Positions 34,661 to 44,910 of a DNA stretch of 64,000 nucleotides are shown here, piece after piece (within the stretch, counting starts at the first letter, position 1; each line of letters starts with the position of its first letter). Made by a program: the position numbers and the translations under genes. The stretch covers positions 19,841,614 through 19,905,613 of the forward strand of contig NC_134015.1 of the NCBI RefSeq assembly GCF_040712315.1. The letters are read 5' to 3'. A model generated the notes under the pieces. It was not told where the DNA came from and made no database searches. It saw nothing but the letters and a program-made list of their open reading frames with translations. This stretch comes from Castanea sativa (Eukaryota; Streptophyta; Magnoliopsida; Fagales; Fagaceae).

Positions 34661-36816
34661 CAGTGGCGTCTCCAGGAATTTTGTCCAGTGTGTTCCTATT
34701 CTACTTTGAAAAAATTTCGGGTCATTTCGGTCTATTTTGGGTGTTTCGGGACGTTTCGGTAAATACCGGCCGAAATTCAAGATTTGGTTGTCATGAAGTT
34801 TGTGCTTAAAAAAAAAATTTGAAACCAAAATAAATTTGCATTCTGTACACTGAAAAACCTCAAAAGGAAAAAATAAATGAAAAGAAAAGAAATGAACAAA
34901 GTACATGTATAATAAACTATAATTTTATTTGAAATATTCATAAAATTATTAATTATTGTTGTTTAGTTGTTTTATTAATTTGTTTGTCTTTTATAAACTA
35001 TAATCTGTTACATTATTTTTTCATTAATTATAAAATTATTAATTGTTGTTTAGCCTAACATAATTTAATTTGTTTGTCTTTCATAATGTATTGGTTAATT
35101 AAATTATTAATTATTGTTGATTAATTATTTTTCCCAATTAATTATTGATTAATTGAATTATTGTTTATTAGTTGCATATTACACTAATGCTCCGTTTGTT
35201 TCGATAGAAAACTTTGTGTAAAAATAGTTTTCCTTATTTTCCATTGTTTGGTAGCATAAAAAAAGATTAGTCAAAGGAAAACTATCTTTGGTTAACATAA
35301 AAAGTATGGCTTATTTTTAGAGATTGTTTTCTATTAATTTTTTTTGGAAAACAATACTATTTCACAGTAAGCTAAATAAGATGAGTTAGGAGGTTATTTT
35401 TCAATTCATTTAAAGTTGCTTCCAAACATTGGAAAATGAGATAAATTTCTAGAAAATGTTTCTTGGAAAATGACTCATTTTCTAGAAAACATCATTGTTG
35501 AAACAAACAGAGCATAAAAGAGTAAGTCATGTGCACATTACACATTCTATATGCTGATGTGCACATTAAAATGCTCTACCCAATTACCCAACCCCATGTG
35601 CCCATCAGCCAATCCACCCCCCACCCCACTCAACAGACAAGTCTGCCTAATGCCCCAATCACAATTCACAAGAGCCAGCTGTCAATTAGAAAATTTCACA
35701 ATCACAATTTCACAAATCACTATAACACTAAAAGACAATAAATATCCAACCAACAAGTCACCAACACCAACACACTGTTACACACACCAACCAACGGGGA
35801 CAAGAATCATAAGATAAAGCCAAAATGCCAAATTCGAAAAGTAAAAAAATTAATCAAGTTATATTTTTCACTGAGTGCTTCAGCCTTCAGCCAATCACAA
35901 TTCACTAACTAGTTCATATAAAGTTAATAAAGAGAGAGAGGGTCATAAGTCATAAATAAGTTAAATAACCCATTCATTATTTCATTTCCTATTTCATTTC
36001 ACTGATTTCAAATTTGAGATAAAAGAAAGTGAGAGACTGGGAGAGAGTCAGAGAGAAAAAGAGAGAGAGAAATACTTGTGTGACGGCGGTGATGTGCGAC
36101 GGCAACGGCGATTGGAACTACGACTGCGACGATGTAGACGGTGGACCGATCTTTGTCTCCGATGCGATGAGCGATGCGCAACTAGACTGGAGCGACGATG
36201 TTCGACTGGAGCAACGGCGACGATGAGCGATGATGTTCAACTGGAGCAACGGCGACGATGAGCGACGATGTCCGATCTAACTTCTAAGGGGAGGCTGGAG
36301 GTGCCGTTGCTCTGTTTTTACTTTTTAGGTTTGCTTTAGCTTTACTGCTTTAGTGATTTCTTTTTCTTTTTTTCTTTTTTTGAGAGAAGCTTTAGTGATT
36401 TCTGATGTATTGCTACTGATTTTACTGATTTGAGGTTTCTGATCTGTATTTGGGGTTTTTTTTTTTTTTTTTTGGGAGAAACCGTGGGTTTGCTTCCTCT
36501 GTCATTTGTTGGGCTTGCCGTGGGCTCGATGTTGGGCTTGCAGTGATGCCGTCCATTGTTTTGCTCTTACAAATTTTTTTTTTTTTTTTCTTTCAGATTG
36601 AAGTTGAATTTTTTTTTTTTTTTGGGTTTTTTTTTTTTTGCTTGAAAGCAGAACAAATAATTTTTTTGAGGGTGGTCCTAATTTTGATTGAAGGTGTTCC
36701 TATTTTTCTTTTAAGGGTAAAAAATAAAAAAATAAAAAAAATTATATATAAACTTTTTTTTTTTTCAAGTCAGGGTGTCCTGGGAACACCTTGACCATAA
36801 CGTGGTGCTGCCACTG
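34661..36816. mobile_element. Non-autonomous hAT transposon, 2,156 bp
   Basis: Terminal inverted repeats CAGTGGCGTCTCCA (left) and CAGTGGCAGCACCA (inverted right) continue imperfectly to '(t/a)gtGTTCC'. They are flanked by a perfect 8-bp duplication ATACTTGG (34653-34660 and 36817-36824), as expected for hAT. No transposase frame is visible. The interior includes a 'tttcgg'-rich segment (34715-34790), a MITE, T tracts and a GA-rich leader-like stretch at 36020-36300. The insertion lies inside the N-terminal coding region of gene copy A. Confidence 0.92.
35188..35514. mobile_element. PIF/Harbinger-like MITE, 327 bp, inside hAT
   Basis: TIRs TGCTCCGTTTGTTTCGA and TGCTCTGTTTGTTTCAA (inverted right end), flanked by TAA on both sides (35185-35187 and 35515-35517). 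Confidence 0.8.
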
Positions 36817-37061
36817 ATACTTGGTCACGTTGTTTTTTGATACATGGATTGCTACTATCGCAGTAAGCTGCTTCTTTGTTATCCAATGATTTTTCTTATA
36901 AATTGAAGTTAGTGTCTAACAGGGAATCTAGTGCTGCACCACCACCTCCAGCTACCGATATTCCTACTCATTTCAAAAGTCCTCCTCCTCTACCAATGAC
37001 ACCGCTGCCGTCACTGCCACCACAATCAGGAACGATATGTCACCACCGCCACCATCACTAG

Positions 37062-37666
37062 TGTCATGACTGTAGTGAATGCTTACTATATCTCTTTTGT
37101 TGTTTATAGAGAATATAGTTAAGTTGCCATGCTCTATTAATGTGGATTACAAAGGAAAAAATAAAATTCCTTTAAGAACATATGTTTAGAACAGAGAATT
37201 TTTGGTAGCTAGTCACTAGACTCACTACTAAATAATAGTCTTATCTTCGTGAGATCTGATCCTTAGGTCCATCCCAGCCGAGGGGGTCGTTTTCAAACAC
37301 CAGGCTAGCTCATTAAACATATTCAACTATTATATAGTAAATTTAAATAATCTGACCATGATGTTGGAGTTGTTGTCTCAGGATTGTTGAATATCATAGA
37401 TATATTGTTGGGGTACTTAACATTAAAATAAATAAAACTTGATTTGATTGCATGAAACTTACTAATGGGAGGAGTGTCAATGAAGTAATTTGTATGTTAA
37501 TTAAAATAAAAAGAAAGATATATATTAATGCAATAAAATTGTTGTAGGTTATGCTTTGACGATGCCGTTGAGTGTTAGCTAGTTCCATAATGGACGGATG
37601 TACTTGTTGACGTTGATGACTGCAGGTTCCTTTCTTCAAGTTAAGGACCAAATACATCCCAAAAAA
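37062..37666 (+). repeat. Duplicated 3' flank of gene unit A
   Basis: No gene. 37300-37625 is homologous to 51640-52045 downstream of copy C ('ttgttggggtactt', 'gcatgaaacttactaatggg', 'gtaggttatgctttga'). This extends the duplicated unit beyond the gene. Confidence 0.8.
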
Positions 37667-37845
37667 GAGAAATGCTAGGGATACACTTTTGCACAATTTT
37701 GTGTTACAACTCGCTATGTAGCGAGTTGTGATTGGTTAGAGTGTGTTAGTGGGTCATGTGGGAACACATTCTAACCAATCACAACTTGCCACATGGTGAG
37801 TTGTGGCACAAAATTGTGCAAAAGTGTGTGTTCCTAACATTTCTC
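37667..37845. mobile_element. Foldback MITE with 80-90-bp arms
   Basis: The left arm 'gagaaatgctagggatacac' ... 'ttttgcacaattttgtg' ... and the right arm (inverted: 'ggagaaatgttaggaacaca') pair over nearly the entire element, giving an almost perfect hairpin around 'gattggttaga'. It is absent from the paralogous flank of copy C. Confidence 0.8.
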
Positions 37846-37869
37846 CAAAAAAAAAAAAAAATTCTATAG

Positions 37870-38081
37870 CCGCCCCCTTTGACTTAAATAGTTAAACCCA
37901 TATTTCTAAGACCAACCACCCGCATATTTCATCTCTCTCTCTCTCTCTCTCTTTGTCTATCTAGGAAGCTTCATCCGCCCCCTTTGACTTAAATAGTTAA
38001 ACCCATATTTCTAAGACGAACCACCCGCATATTTCATCTCTCTCTCTCTCTCTCTCTCTGTCTATCTAGGAAGCTTCATCC
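37870..38081 (+). repeat. 105-bp tandem duplication in copy B promoter
   Basis: Two near-identical units (37870-37974 and 37975-38079) each run from CCGCCCCCTTTGACTTAAAT through the (CT)n tract to 'ctaggaagcttcatcc'. The duplication doubles the CT tract and the GAAGCTTC palindrome. Confidence 0.92.
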
Positions 38082-38162
38082 ATGGACTAATTGATTTAGA
38101 ATCCAACCTACACGTTTCAGCTTATCAATTGTCTCAGAGACCATCCATCTAGCATCTACAAG

Positions 38163-38170
38163 TATAAAAA
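38163..38170 (+). promoter_or_regulatory. TATA box of gene copy B
   Basis: TATAAAAA at a normal distance (about 47 bp) upstream of the ATG. It is aligned with the TATA elements of copies A and C. Confidence 0.6.
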
Positions 38171-38209
38171 CATTACCCAAACACCGTTACACAAGATAGA
38201 CAGTAAGAA

Positions 38210-38446
38210 ATGAGAGTCCTATCATGTTTGCTCACTTTGGTTTTGATCCATGGACTATTACTATCACATTTTAGTTACGTGGGCGATGCCTCTCATGATT
38301 TTTCTCATAAACTTAAGGTTGTATCCCATAAGGTTAGTGCTTCTCCACCCCCACGACCTCGAGGCAATCAGCGTAAAAATCCTATTTACCCACCACATCT
38401 TAAACCGAAGTCACCACCACCACCAGCTCCATCCTCCAACGGCTAG
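38210..38446 (+). CDS. Small secreted proline-rich protein, copy B (intact)
   Basis: A 78-residue ORF starts at the family ATG (context 'cagtaagaaATG', shared by copies A, C and D). Residues 1-22 (MRVLSCLLTLVLIHGLLLSH) form a hydrophobic signal peptide-like segment. Residues about 27-41 carry the family motif DFSHKLKVVSHKVS. The remainder is rich in Pro, Lys and Ser with PPP runs and ends PAPSSNG. There are no cysteines beyond the signal region. I do not recognise the family. Secretion is inferred from the N-terminus. A basic linear motif followed by a Pro-rich tail would fit a precursor of a small apoplastic peptide or a short cell-wall protein. It is the only copy of four with an uninterrupted frame, though its tail differs from those of A and C, so its 3' end may have shifted. 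Expression is untested. Confidence 0.65.
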   Translation: MRVLSCLLTLVLIHGLLLSHFSYVGDASHDFSHKLKVVSHKVSASPPPRPRGNQRKNPIYPPHLKPKSPPPPAPSSNG

Positions 38447-38669
38447 TTCCAATGTTGTTGAGAGTTGTTTCAAAATTCCTCATCAACACAATGAATACTG
38501 TCATCATCAACACCAACACGGTCTCGACAACCATGCCATCATCAGATTCATCACGGTCTCGATCAACATGATTGTTGTGTGCCTACTACCTTTACTTGAT
38601 TTTAAGGGATATGGCTAAAATCCCTACTTTCTTTGCTTACTCTCCATGTCATGAATCTAATACAAGAAG

Positions 38670-38704
<35 letters not shown>

Positions 38705-39037
38705 TCTGGGGGCATGGTTTCATATATATTGATTCAATAAATTAAGCTCCCATATGCATAAGAACCAAGTTCATATATAGTTTAACTCAAGACTTTCTTT
38801 GAATCAATTTATCAATTAAAAAAAAAAAAAAACTTACTTTTACCTTCACCATAATTACCAGTCATTAATCTTCTAGAGAATGAAATCCTGATAGTTGGAA
38901 AGAAGTTAAAAGGTCATCATTTTATAGGTTTTTCTTTTTTATATTTTAATAGCGTTTAGACTTTGGCGTTTATAAAAAAGGATTTGGGGAAAATCCGAAA
39001 ATAACAGCCAATTAGTTTTATACGTGTGAACACTTAG
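38447..39037. other. 3' region of copy B, no further gene
   Basis: Includes a CT microsatellite (about 38675-38707) and an A tract. 38450-38620 has a short open frame rich in His that I attribute to CAT/CAC-rich DNA. Confidence 0.5.
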
Positions 39038-39296
39038 AGTCTGTTTGGATAGAACTTATTGCTGAAAACTGAAAACTGAAAATTGAAAACACTGTAGCAA
39101 AATAATTTTAAAATGTGTGTATAGTACCGCGGGACCCATTTTTAATGAAAAGGTTGCTAAAAAGTGAAATTTGTGGGTCCATAAACAGTGCACGAATGCA
39201 CTGTTCACAGAAGACTGGGTCAACAACTGCGGCTGGAAAAAAAAAAAAACTGAAAACGCAGACGCAGCATTTTTCAGTGGAATCCAAATGCCCTCC
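39038..39296. mobile_element. MITE, 'tttggat' TIR family, about 260 bp
   Basis: The left end GAGTCTGTTTGGATAGAAC and right end ATTTGGATTCCACTG (inverted, with GAGGGC outside) resemble a common plant MITE with internal 'tgtagcaaaa' and 'gtgcactgttca' segments. The TSD is unclear. Confidence 0.55.
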
Positions 39297-39986
39297 TAAT
39301 TGCGTGGTGTCCATTTACCATTCCACCATGTTAAATTCTATGCGAGAGATCCAAAAAAAAAAAAAGATAAAAACGAAGAAGCATTGTTTCAATCCATATG
39401 GCTCATCATTTTATTTCTTTACATTTGAGAGGGGAGACTTCACAAAAAGGCAAAAATTTATCGAGAAATCATTTTCACTCTCTCCAACCAAAAAAAACCA
39501 CCACTATTTTCAGAAAAAAATAAATAAATAAAATCAGTGCATCTTTGCTAAGTTATGAATACCATTTTGACATTTGTTTCGGTTTGTCTACATAATATTT
39601 CGATACAGATTTATTTATTTGTAATAAACTTATAATTTATTATTTATTACTATTATTTGGTTAAATAATAATATAAATTAATGAATTTAATGTAGAGTTT
39701 TAACTTTCAATCAATTTTCTAATAAACTGATTTTTTTTACCAATAAATTGCTCAGATCACTAATATTAGTTAATTAAAAGCAAAAATAATTTGGTTTTGT
39801 TTTGGGCAAATAACAGAGACGTGCGGCAGTTCTAACATAGGATACTTCCAAGAAGTATCCCACGATTCCCATGCACCCACGTGATTACTTATCACTATTT
39901 CTTTTCAAAGTCTAGTACTCTCCTCTCAGTTTCTACCCTTCTCTCAATCTCATCTGTCTTCTTCTATCTCTTCTTTCAACATACCC
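39297..39986. other. Spacer, no gene supported
   Basis: AT-rich; nothing conserved was found. A short perfect palindrome 'atacttccaagaagtat' is at about 39841. Confidence 0.45.
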
Positions 39987-40443
39987 TCCAAGAGGAGAAT
40001 TTTTGGCATTTAGCATCAATTTTTTCTAACAATTTTATTAGTTGTCAAGTTTTTGAAATTATTTTGTAAATTAGCATCTCGAGTCTTAAAGATTCAAATT
40101 TAGTAACAAATTTAGAGTTCCAATACTGGCACACAATAGACGTGGAACAATGTTTCCATGTGAGGCACGAGTTTTATAGAAGTAGAAGAAGAAGAAGAAG
40201 AAGCAGAAGATGTGGAAAATGGTTGGAACTTGAGTTTTAGATACTCGAGTTCCACGTGGATTTTTTCTTCCGCATTATATTATCACCACTTGAAACTTGA
40301 GTTTTAGAGACATGAGTTCCATATTGAACTTGAGTTTTAGAGCCTCAAGATGCTAGTTTACTAATAGTTTGCAAATTTGACAACATACTAACTAAAATGT
40401 TCCAAAAATAATGCTAAATGTCAAAAAAATCCTTCCAAGAGGA
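39987..40443. mobile_element. Foldback element with imperfect ~100-bp inverted arms
   Basis: The left arm (39987-40095: 'ccaagagg...tttggcatttagcatc', 'gttgtcaagttttt', 'ttagcatctcgag') aligns with the inverted right arm (40336-40443: 'ttgacatttagcatt', 'gttgtcaaatttg', 'ctagcatcttgag'). The centre has a (GAA)n run and three copies of 'acttgagttttaga'. A MULE-type MITE is the likely class. Confidence 0.6.
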
Positions 40444-40596
40444 CCAAGACCACTCTGCTCAAGCTCACGTTCTCTTTGATCATTGGGAGTATCGGTAGTA
40501 GCTCTTGCTTTTATTTCCCCCCTCTCACTCTCTTTCTAATCAGACCCACAATGGGTCATTTAAAATACAAAAAATAAAAATAAAAAAATTAATTTC

Positions 40597-40831
40597 AAAC
40601 CTATAGTGGAGGTTTTAAAACGTCGTAATAACTCTACCTATTGTGGCAGTTTTTTAAAGTGTCATAGTAGGCTATCTATAGCAGCGGTTTAAAAAGCACT
40701 GGCTTTAAATTGCCGTAATAGGTCAATCTATTGTGGTAGTTTCTAAAAGCGCTGTTTTAGGTCTCCCATAGTGGCTTTTTTCAAAATTGTTAGGAAAAAA
40801 AAAACGGACTTAGAACCAGTTTTTTGTAGTG
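40597..40831. mobile_element. Orphan CACTA terminus
   Basis: An array of 'ctattgtggcagtttttaaa'-type subterminal repeats ends in CAGTTTTTTGTAGTG at 40831, a CACTA right end. No left CACTACAAG end is found nearby, so it is a truncated end. A (CT)n tract follows (40837-40878). Confidence 0.65.
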
Positions 40832-40834
40832 TCA

Positions 40835-40880
<46 letters not shown>

Positions 40881-40998
40881 TTTGGCCAAAATCAATTGAC
40901 ACGTCCCAAAAGGCTGGAATGCTTGAAACACATTAGAATGGGCCGAAATTCTATTTGAGGTGGAACAACGGGTGTTAAAAAAAAAACCCTTTTGTATA

Positions 40999-41408
40999 TG
41001 TAAAGTTGTGATTTACAACTATATTTTATGTTGGCTTTATTCCATGACAAAAAGTGTTGTAATTGCATTAATTTTGTTCTTTGTATTTTGTGGGATTTTA
41101 TTGTATTGGGTTTAGTATTAAGTTGGTAAAGGATCGAGCATGAAATGAAGATTAGTGTAATTTTGCGACTAGCTCGTAAGAAGCTTACGAGTAAAGGTTC
41201 CCGCAAAAAGGCCACGTGAGAAGCACATGCTGGAAGCTGAAGAGTCAAGTGCCAGACTATATTTCGCGAGTACTTCACGAGACAGGCCATCTCATGAGAT
41301 ATTCGTGAAACTTTCTACCTGAAGGATTTTAAGTGTGACTTTCTTACCCTTCACCCATAGTATATATACCCTCATTACCCACAAAAATAAAGGTAAGGCT
41401 ATTTAGAG
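40999..41408 (+). repeat. Old LTR-like sequence, left part (host of nested Sirevirus)
   Basis: This and 48838-49432 appear to be one LTR-like unit split by the element at 41429-48837. It has a TATA-like TATATATACC (41361-41370), a leader 'ggctatttagagag' broken by the insertion, and continues at 48838 with 'agagagagcactactcatcc'. Outer ends are not certain. Confidence 0.45.
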
Positions 41409-41428
41409 AGAAAAAACCCTATATAGGT

Positions 41429-42296
41429 CACCAAATAACTAAATGCAGTGAAAAATAAATTTGACATAGGTAATTTGTTTACGAATGGAGAAAACCACTG
41501 AGGTAAAATCCCACTAGGTGAATTTAAGGTCACCACTCCCGAGAATCCACTATTACCAATCACAAGCAGTTACAAATATAAGGAATCTTACCAAACCCTA
41601 TGGCCTATCCTAAAATACCAATCTACAATTGAACCCTTACCCCAATACCCAATTGGACTTGTATTGTAGCAACAATCTCTCTGTTCAATACACGAATCAC
41701 AATACGTAACTAACCAATGATGCACGGATCCCAGTACATGACTAACTCACCAACTTGAAGAAGATTGTTGGCTGCAAAGTTCTTCAGTTCATCAACAATG
41801 AAGATCAGGAAGCTCCTTGGTCACAAAACCCTTGGCGTAAAGACGCAGTAGCTTCTACTTTTTGCATTCGATCACACAATGCTTGCATTCTATTCGCATC
41901 ACCTTTTCATTCTTTGTGCATAATGTGACGCCCTTTAAAATAAGTCTTATATATATGTCTAAAGTTGTGAGAAAAAAACCCTACACAAATACATAAGCAT
42001 ATGCGTGTAATTAGATCTGAAAAGTCTGATTTCGTAATTCTCGACAGATATAGCTTGTGTCGAGCTTCTGTCGGGCTTCAACATTAAATCACGATAGAAA
42101 GGATTCTGGCAAGACTTCTTTTGAGTTTTAATGAACAGCGCTTCCTTCACTTGTTTCTTGGTCAGACTTGCATGGTTTCAATACTCAACTTGAACACTTA
42201 TTTTTTGAAGTACTAAACCCATCCTAGATCTACCCAATCACTAGTAAAGTGCGTTTTGTCAAAGGATTAGCCAATTACATAAACATGTCTCTAACA
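41429..42296 (-). repeat. 3' LTR of minus-strand element, outer 98 bp missing
   Basis: Homology to the 5' LTR begins at TCACCAAATAACTAAATGCAG. The outer part (47876-47973 equivalent) is absent. 41409-41428 ('agaaaaaaccctatataggt') fills the gap to TAGAG and resembles 'gagaaaaaaaccctacac' inside the LTR. Confidence 0.85.
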
Positions 42297-42313
42297 ATCT
42301 CCCACTTTGGCAA
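42297..42313 (-). promoter_or_regulatory. Polypurine tract of minus-strand element
   Basis: Minus-strand ATTGCCAAAGTGGGAGAT directly precedes the LTR start TGTTAGAGACATG. Confidence 0.75.
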
Positions 42314-42849
42314 TCTGTGACAAAACTACAACAAAACAAATAATCATGAGAGAAGTCTTAAATCACACAACTCATAACCACTTGTTGAAATACAACATAA
42401 ATATAACCCTAACATATTTTCTTGAAAAACTTTGCAAGAAGATAGTTCATGGCATGGTAAACTTTTAGAACCTGTCTTTCTGAAACACTTAAACAAAACT
42501 CATCAAGGCATCATATGTGAAACAGAAATAAAGATTATATACATAAAGAAATATGTGTATAAAGAGAGAAAAGAAACAACACATGAAGAGATAGGTGAAG
42601 AAAAACATACATCATCATATATATGAAAATAAAGTACAATGTATGTCATAAATAGTCATAAGACCAGTATACAAGAGGCTAATGTAAAAAGAGAAATAAT
42701 AAAATACATGTATACCTCACTACATCCCTCAAAACTATAAACACTCCCCCTATCAAAAATGTCATATACTAACTCTCCCCTTAAAAACAAGACTACTCTC
42801 TCAAACTAAAACTACTCTCCCTTTTTTGTCACTAATGACAAAGGGCAAG

Positions 42850-44034
42850 TCACCGAGAGGTTGGCATCTCGTCATCACCGGATAAGCTAGCATCATCCTT
42901 ATCATCATCATCATCACCATCCTCATCAGCCAAGGCCTCTGGAGAAGGAGAGGGAGAAGGTACAAAGCCAGCCATAGGAGCCTGTCAGCGGGCAATGCAA
43001 CCAACTCGAGTGTTCATCTGACACATCTCATCAGTGAGATAGTCAAAATGGCCACCAAAGTCAGCTTCCATCCGTTAAAGCTGCGTCATGATGGCCTCCA
43101 GAGTCACTCTACCAGTTATGGAGGTAAAAGGAGCTGAGGAAGAAGGAATATTAGCAGAAGCTGTAAGATCGGTTATCTCCATTTGTGGCCGCTTCGGACG
43201 AAGCTGTGCTTCACTCCGCCGAACAAAACAGGCGCTAATGGCACCCATGGTGATGAAGAAAGGAGAGGAAGGGATAGGAATGGAGAAGTGCTGCAAAATT
43301 CGCATAATAGTCGAAGGAAAGATAAGCTTATCATGAGTAGCAGTGTCCAAATACACATCCAGAATGGATGTGATGAAGTGAGAGGGAAAGTCTATAAAGG
43401 GGTCCTCCAACAAAGCAAGAAGAAAACAAGCACGAGGCTCAGTGATGGATTTATGATGAGACAAAGGAGCAAGAGTAAATGTCTTCACCATGTTAAGGAA
43501 CCTCAGGCCTTTGGCAAAGCCCGAGCATGGGGTGTTTAGCTTACCACCCTATGTGGAAGGAGTGTCATAAAAGTGAGAGAGAAGCTCTTCTCTAAACACT
43601 ATCCGGAGACGCTCATATCTAGGGTAGTTAGGATGCGCTACCCTGGGAACATGTAGTACCTCGGGTATAAGATCCAGAGTAACTATGATACGTGTACTTC
43701 TGAATGTAGTAGCAAACCGAGATACAGAGGTATAGATGCCATGTATATTGGAGTAAAACTCCTATATAAACATGATGGGACACCTCAAAGGACTCTTACA
43801 GAGAGAATCCCAACCCCGGGTCTGAATGACAGCGGGGAAAGGAGTGTTGGTAAAGTCCGACAAGATAACTTGGAATTCTAGAGGAACGCCACATCTCTAG
43901 AAGTTCTCAGAGAAGTCCGTCTGGGCCTTCTTATCACGGAATCAGATGTGAGAGGGAGGATCAGAAGAAGAAGAAGACCCAGAACCTCGAAAAGGGTTCT
44001 AAGCTGGAGTAGATTTGTGTTATTTAGGTGTCAT
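42850..44034 (-). pseudogene. Env-like ORF of minus-strand element
   Basis: It starts MTPK at 44034. It shares the order of motifs with 4005-5173: FQVILSDFTNT-type, EFYSNIHGI, PEVLHVPRVAHPNYPRYERL, GFAKGLRFLNMVKTFTLAPL, SHHKSITEPRACFLLALLED, ISACFVRRSEAQLRPKRP and an acidic tail ending at a stop at 42850. Internal stops (44021, 44001, 43917, 43764, 42987) show decay. The region between GFAKG and the tail is the longest continuous frame (43491-43075). Its role in the family is unproven. Confidence 0.75.
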
Positions 44035-44045
44035 AGCATAGTCTA

Positions 44046-44049
<4 letters not shown>

Positions 44050-44102
<53 letters not shown>
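44050..44102. repeat. (GA)n microsatellite
   Basis: About 26 GA units immediately upstream of the env-like start. It replaces CT-rich leader sequence of the other copy (3980-3990). Confidence 0.95.
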
Positions 44103-44107
<5 letters not shown>

Positions 44108-44581
44108 AAACAGAACACATCACAACACAAAAAAAGAAAGAAAAGAGAGAACGTATGCACGAAAAAATGCATGAACATGTGATGTGCAAAAATAAGAGAA
44201 TCATGGGCAAAACCCAATCCAACCTAACAGTACTCACAATTTTAATCAAGCACACAATCCTAAAATGCATGAAACATTGTTACAATGCATAGAAAATGCA
44301 ATGCATGAACATATAACAACAATTTCACAAAGCCCAACCCAAAAACTTCATGAAAAACTCAAAAACCCCAAAATTTTGAAAAATCCCAAAACCTAGGTCT
44401 AAAATGCATGAATGCATGTAGAAAGAGGGATTAAAAGGTCTTACCAAGTGATTTGAACTTGGATAGGGCCAAAAACTTGATGGGTAGAAGGATTTCAGAG
44501 TGAGAGAGGGTTTTGGGTCGAGAGAGAAGTGAGTTCTATCGAGGAGAAGAGAGAAAAATGAAATCTGAATCGCGCCTCAGC

Positions 44582-44910
44582 TTTATATAGAAATCGCAAC
44601 TCGATGGATCAAAGATGCTATCGAGATCTGTCGAGCACTAAATCTCCACAGAAATGAATCTATCGAGGTGCTTTCGAGGATCTGTCGACAACAAAAACAC
44701 CTTGATGGATCGAGAAGTTGTCGAGAATCTATCGGTCCAACAGAATGCTCAGAAATTTGGCTCGATGGATTGAGAAGCTGTCGAGAAGAAACCCAGAAAT
44801 CTCAATGGACCAAAGATCTGTGGAGATTCTATCGAGGCTGAAGGAAGAGAGCTCGATAGAAATGGAATCTGTCGAGAAGCTATCGAGCTTGAAGAAAATG
44901 AGTTTTTCAA
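44582..44910 (-). promoter_or_regulatory. Putative internal promoter, minus-strand element
   Basis: CTCGATGGATCGAG-type palindromic repeats (44600-44900) followed in the minus direction by TATATAAAG (44589-44581). This is the equivalent of 3220-3480. Confidence 0.5.

Larger units (their letters stand above)
34639..37061 (+). pseudogene. Small secreted Pro-rich protein, copy A, split by hAT element
   Basis: The first codons (MGVTSYL, 34639-34660) and the rest (36825-37061) are separated by the hAT insertion at 34661-36816. After the insertion the sequence matches the other copies. A one-base gain in the hydrophobic segment and a deletion after 'atcgcag' (about 36863) shift the frame. The downstream part still reads SNDFSYKLKLVSNRESS, then PPPPATDIPTHFKSPPPLP, with a stop at 37059-37061. 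It keeps the KLK-VS motif and the Pro-rich tail of the family but lacks a continuous frame. It is a pseudogene even without the transposon. Confidence 0.8.

Noticed and set aside
34401..34709. Ile-Tyr repeat ORFs on both strands
   Set aside because: Translation of the (AT)n tract.
39115..39531. 138-residue plus-strand ORF
   Set aside because: Runs through a MITE and A-rich sequence; Lys-rich composition without motifs.
44020..44270. Ser-Leu repeat ORFs on the minus strand
   Set aside because: Direct translation of the (GA)n microsatellite.
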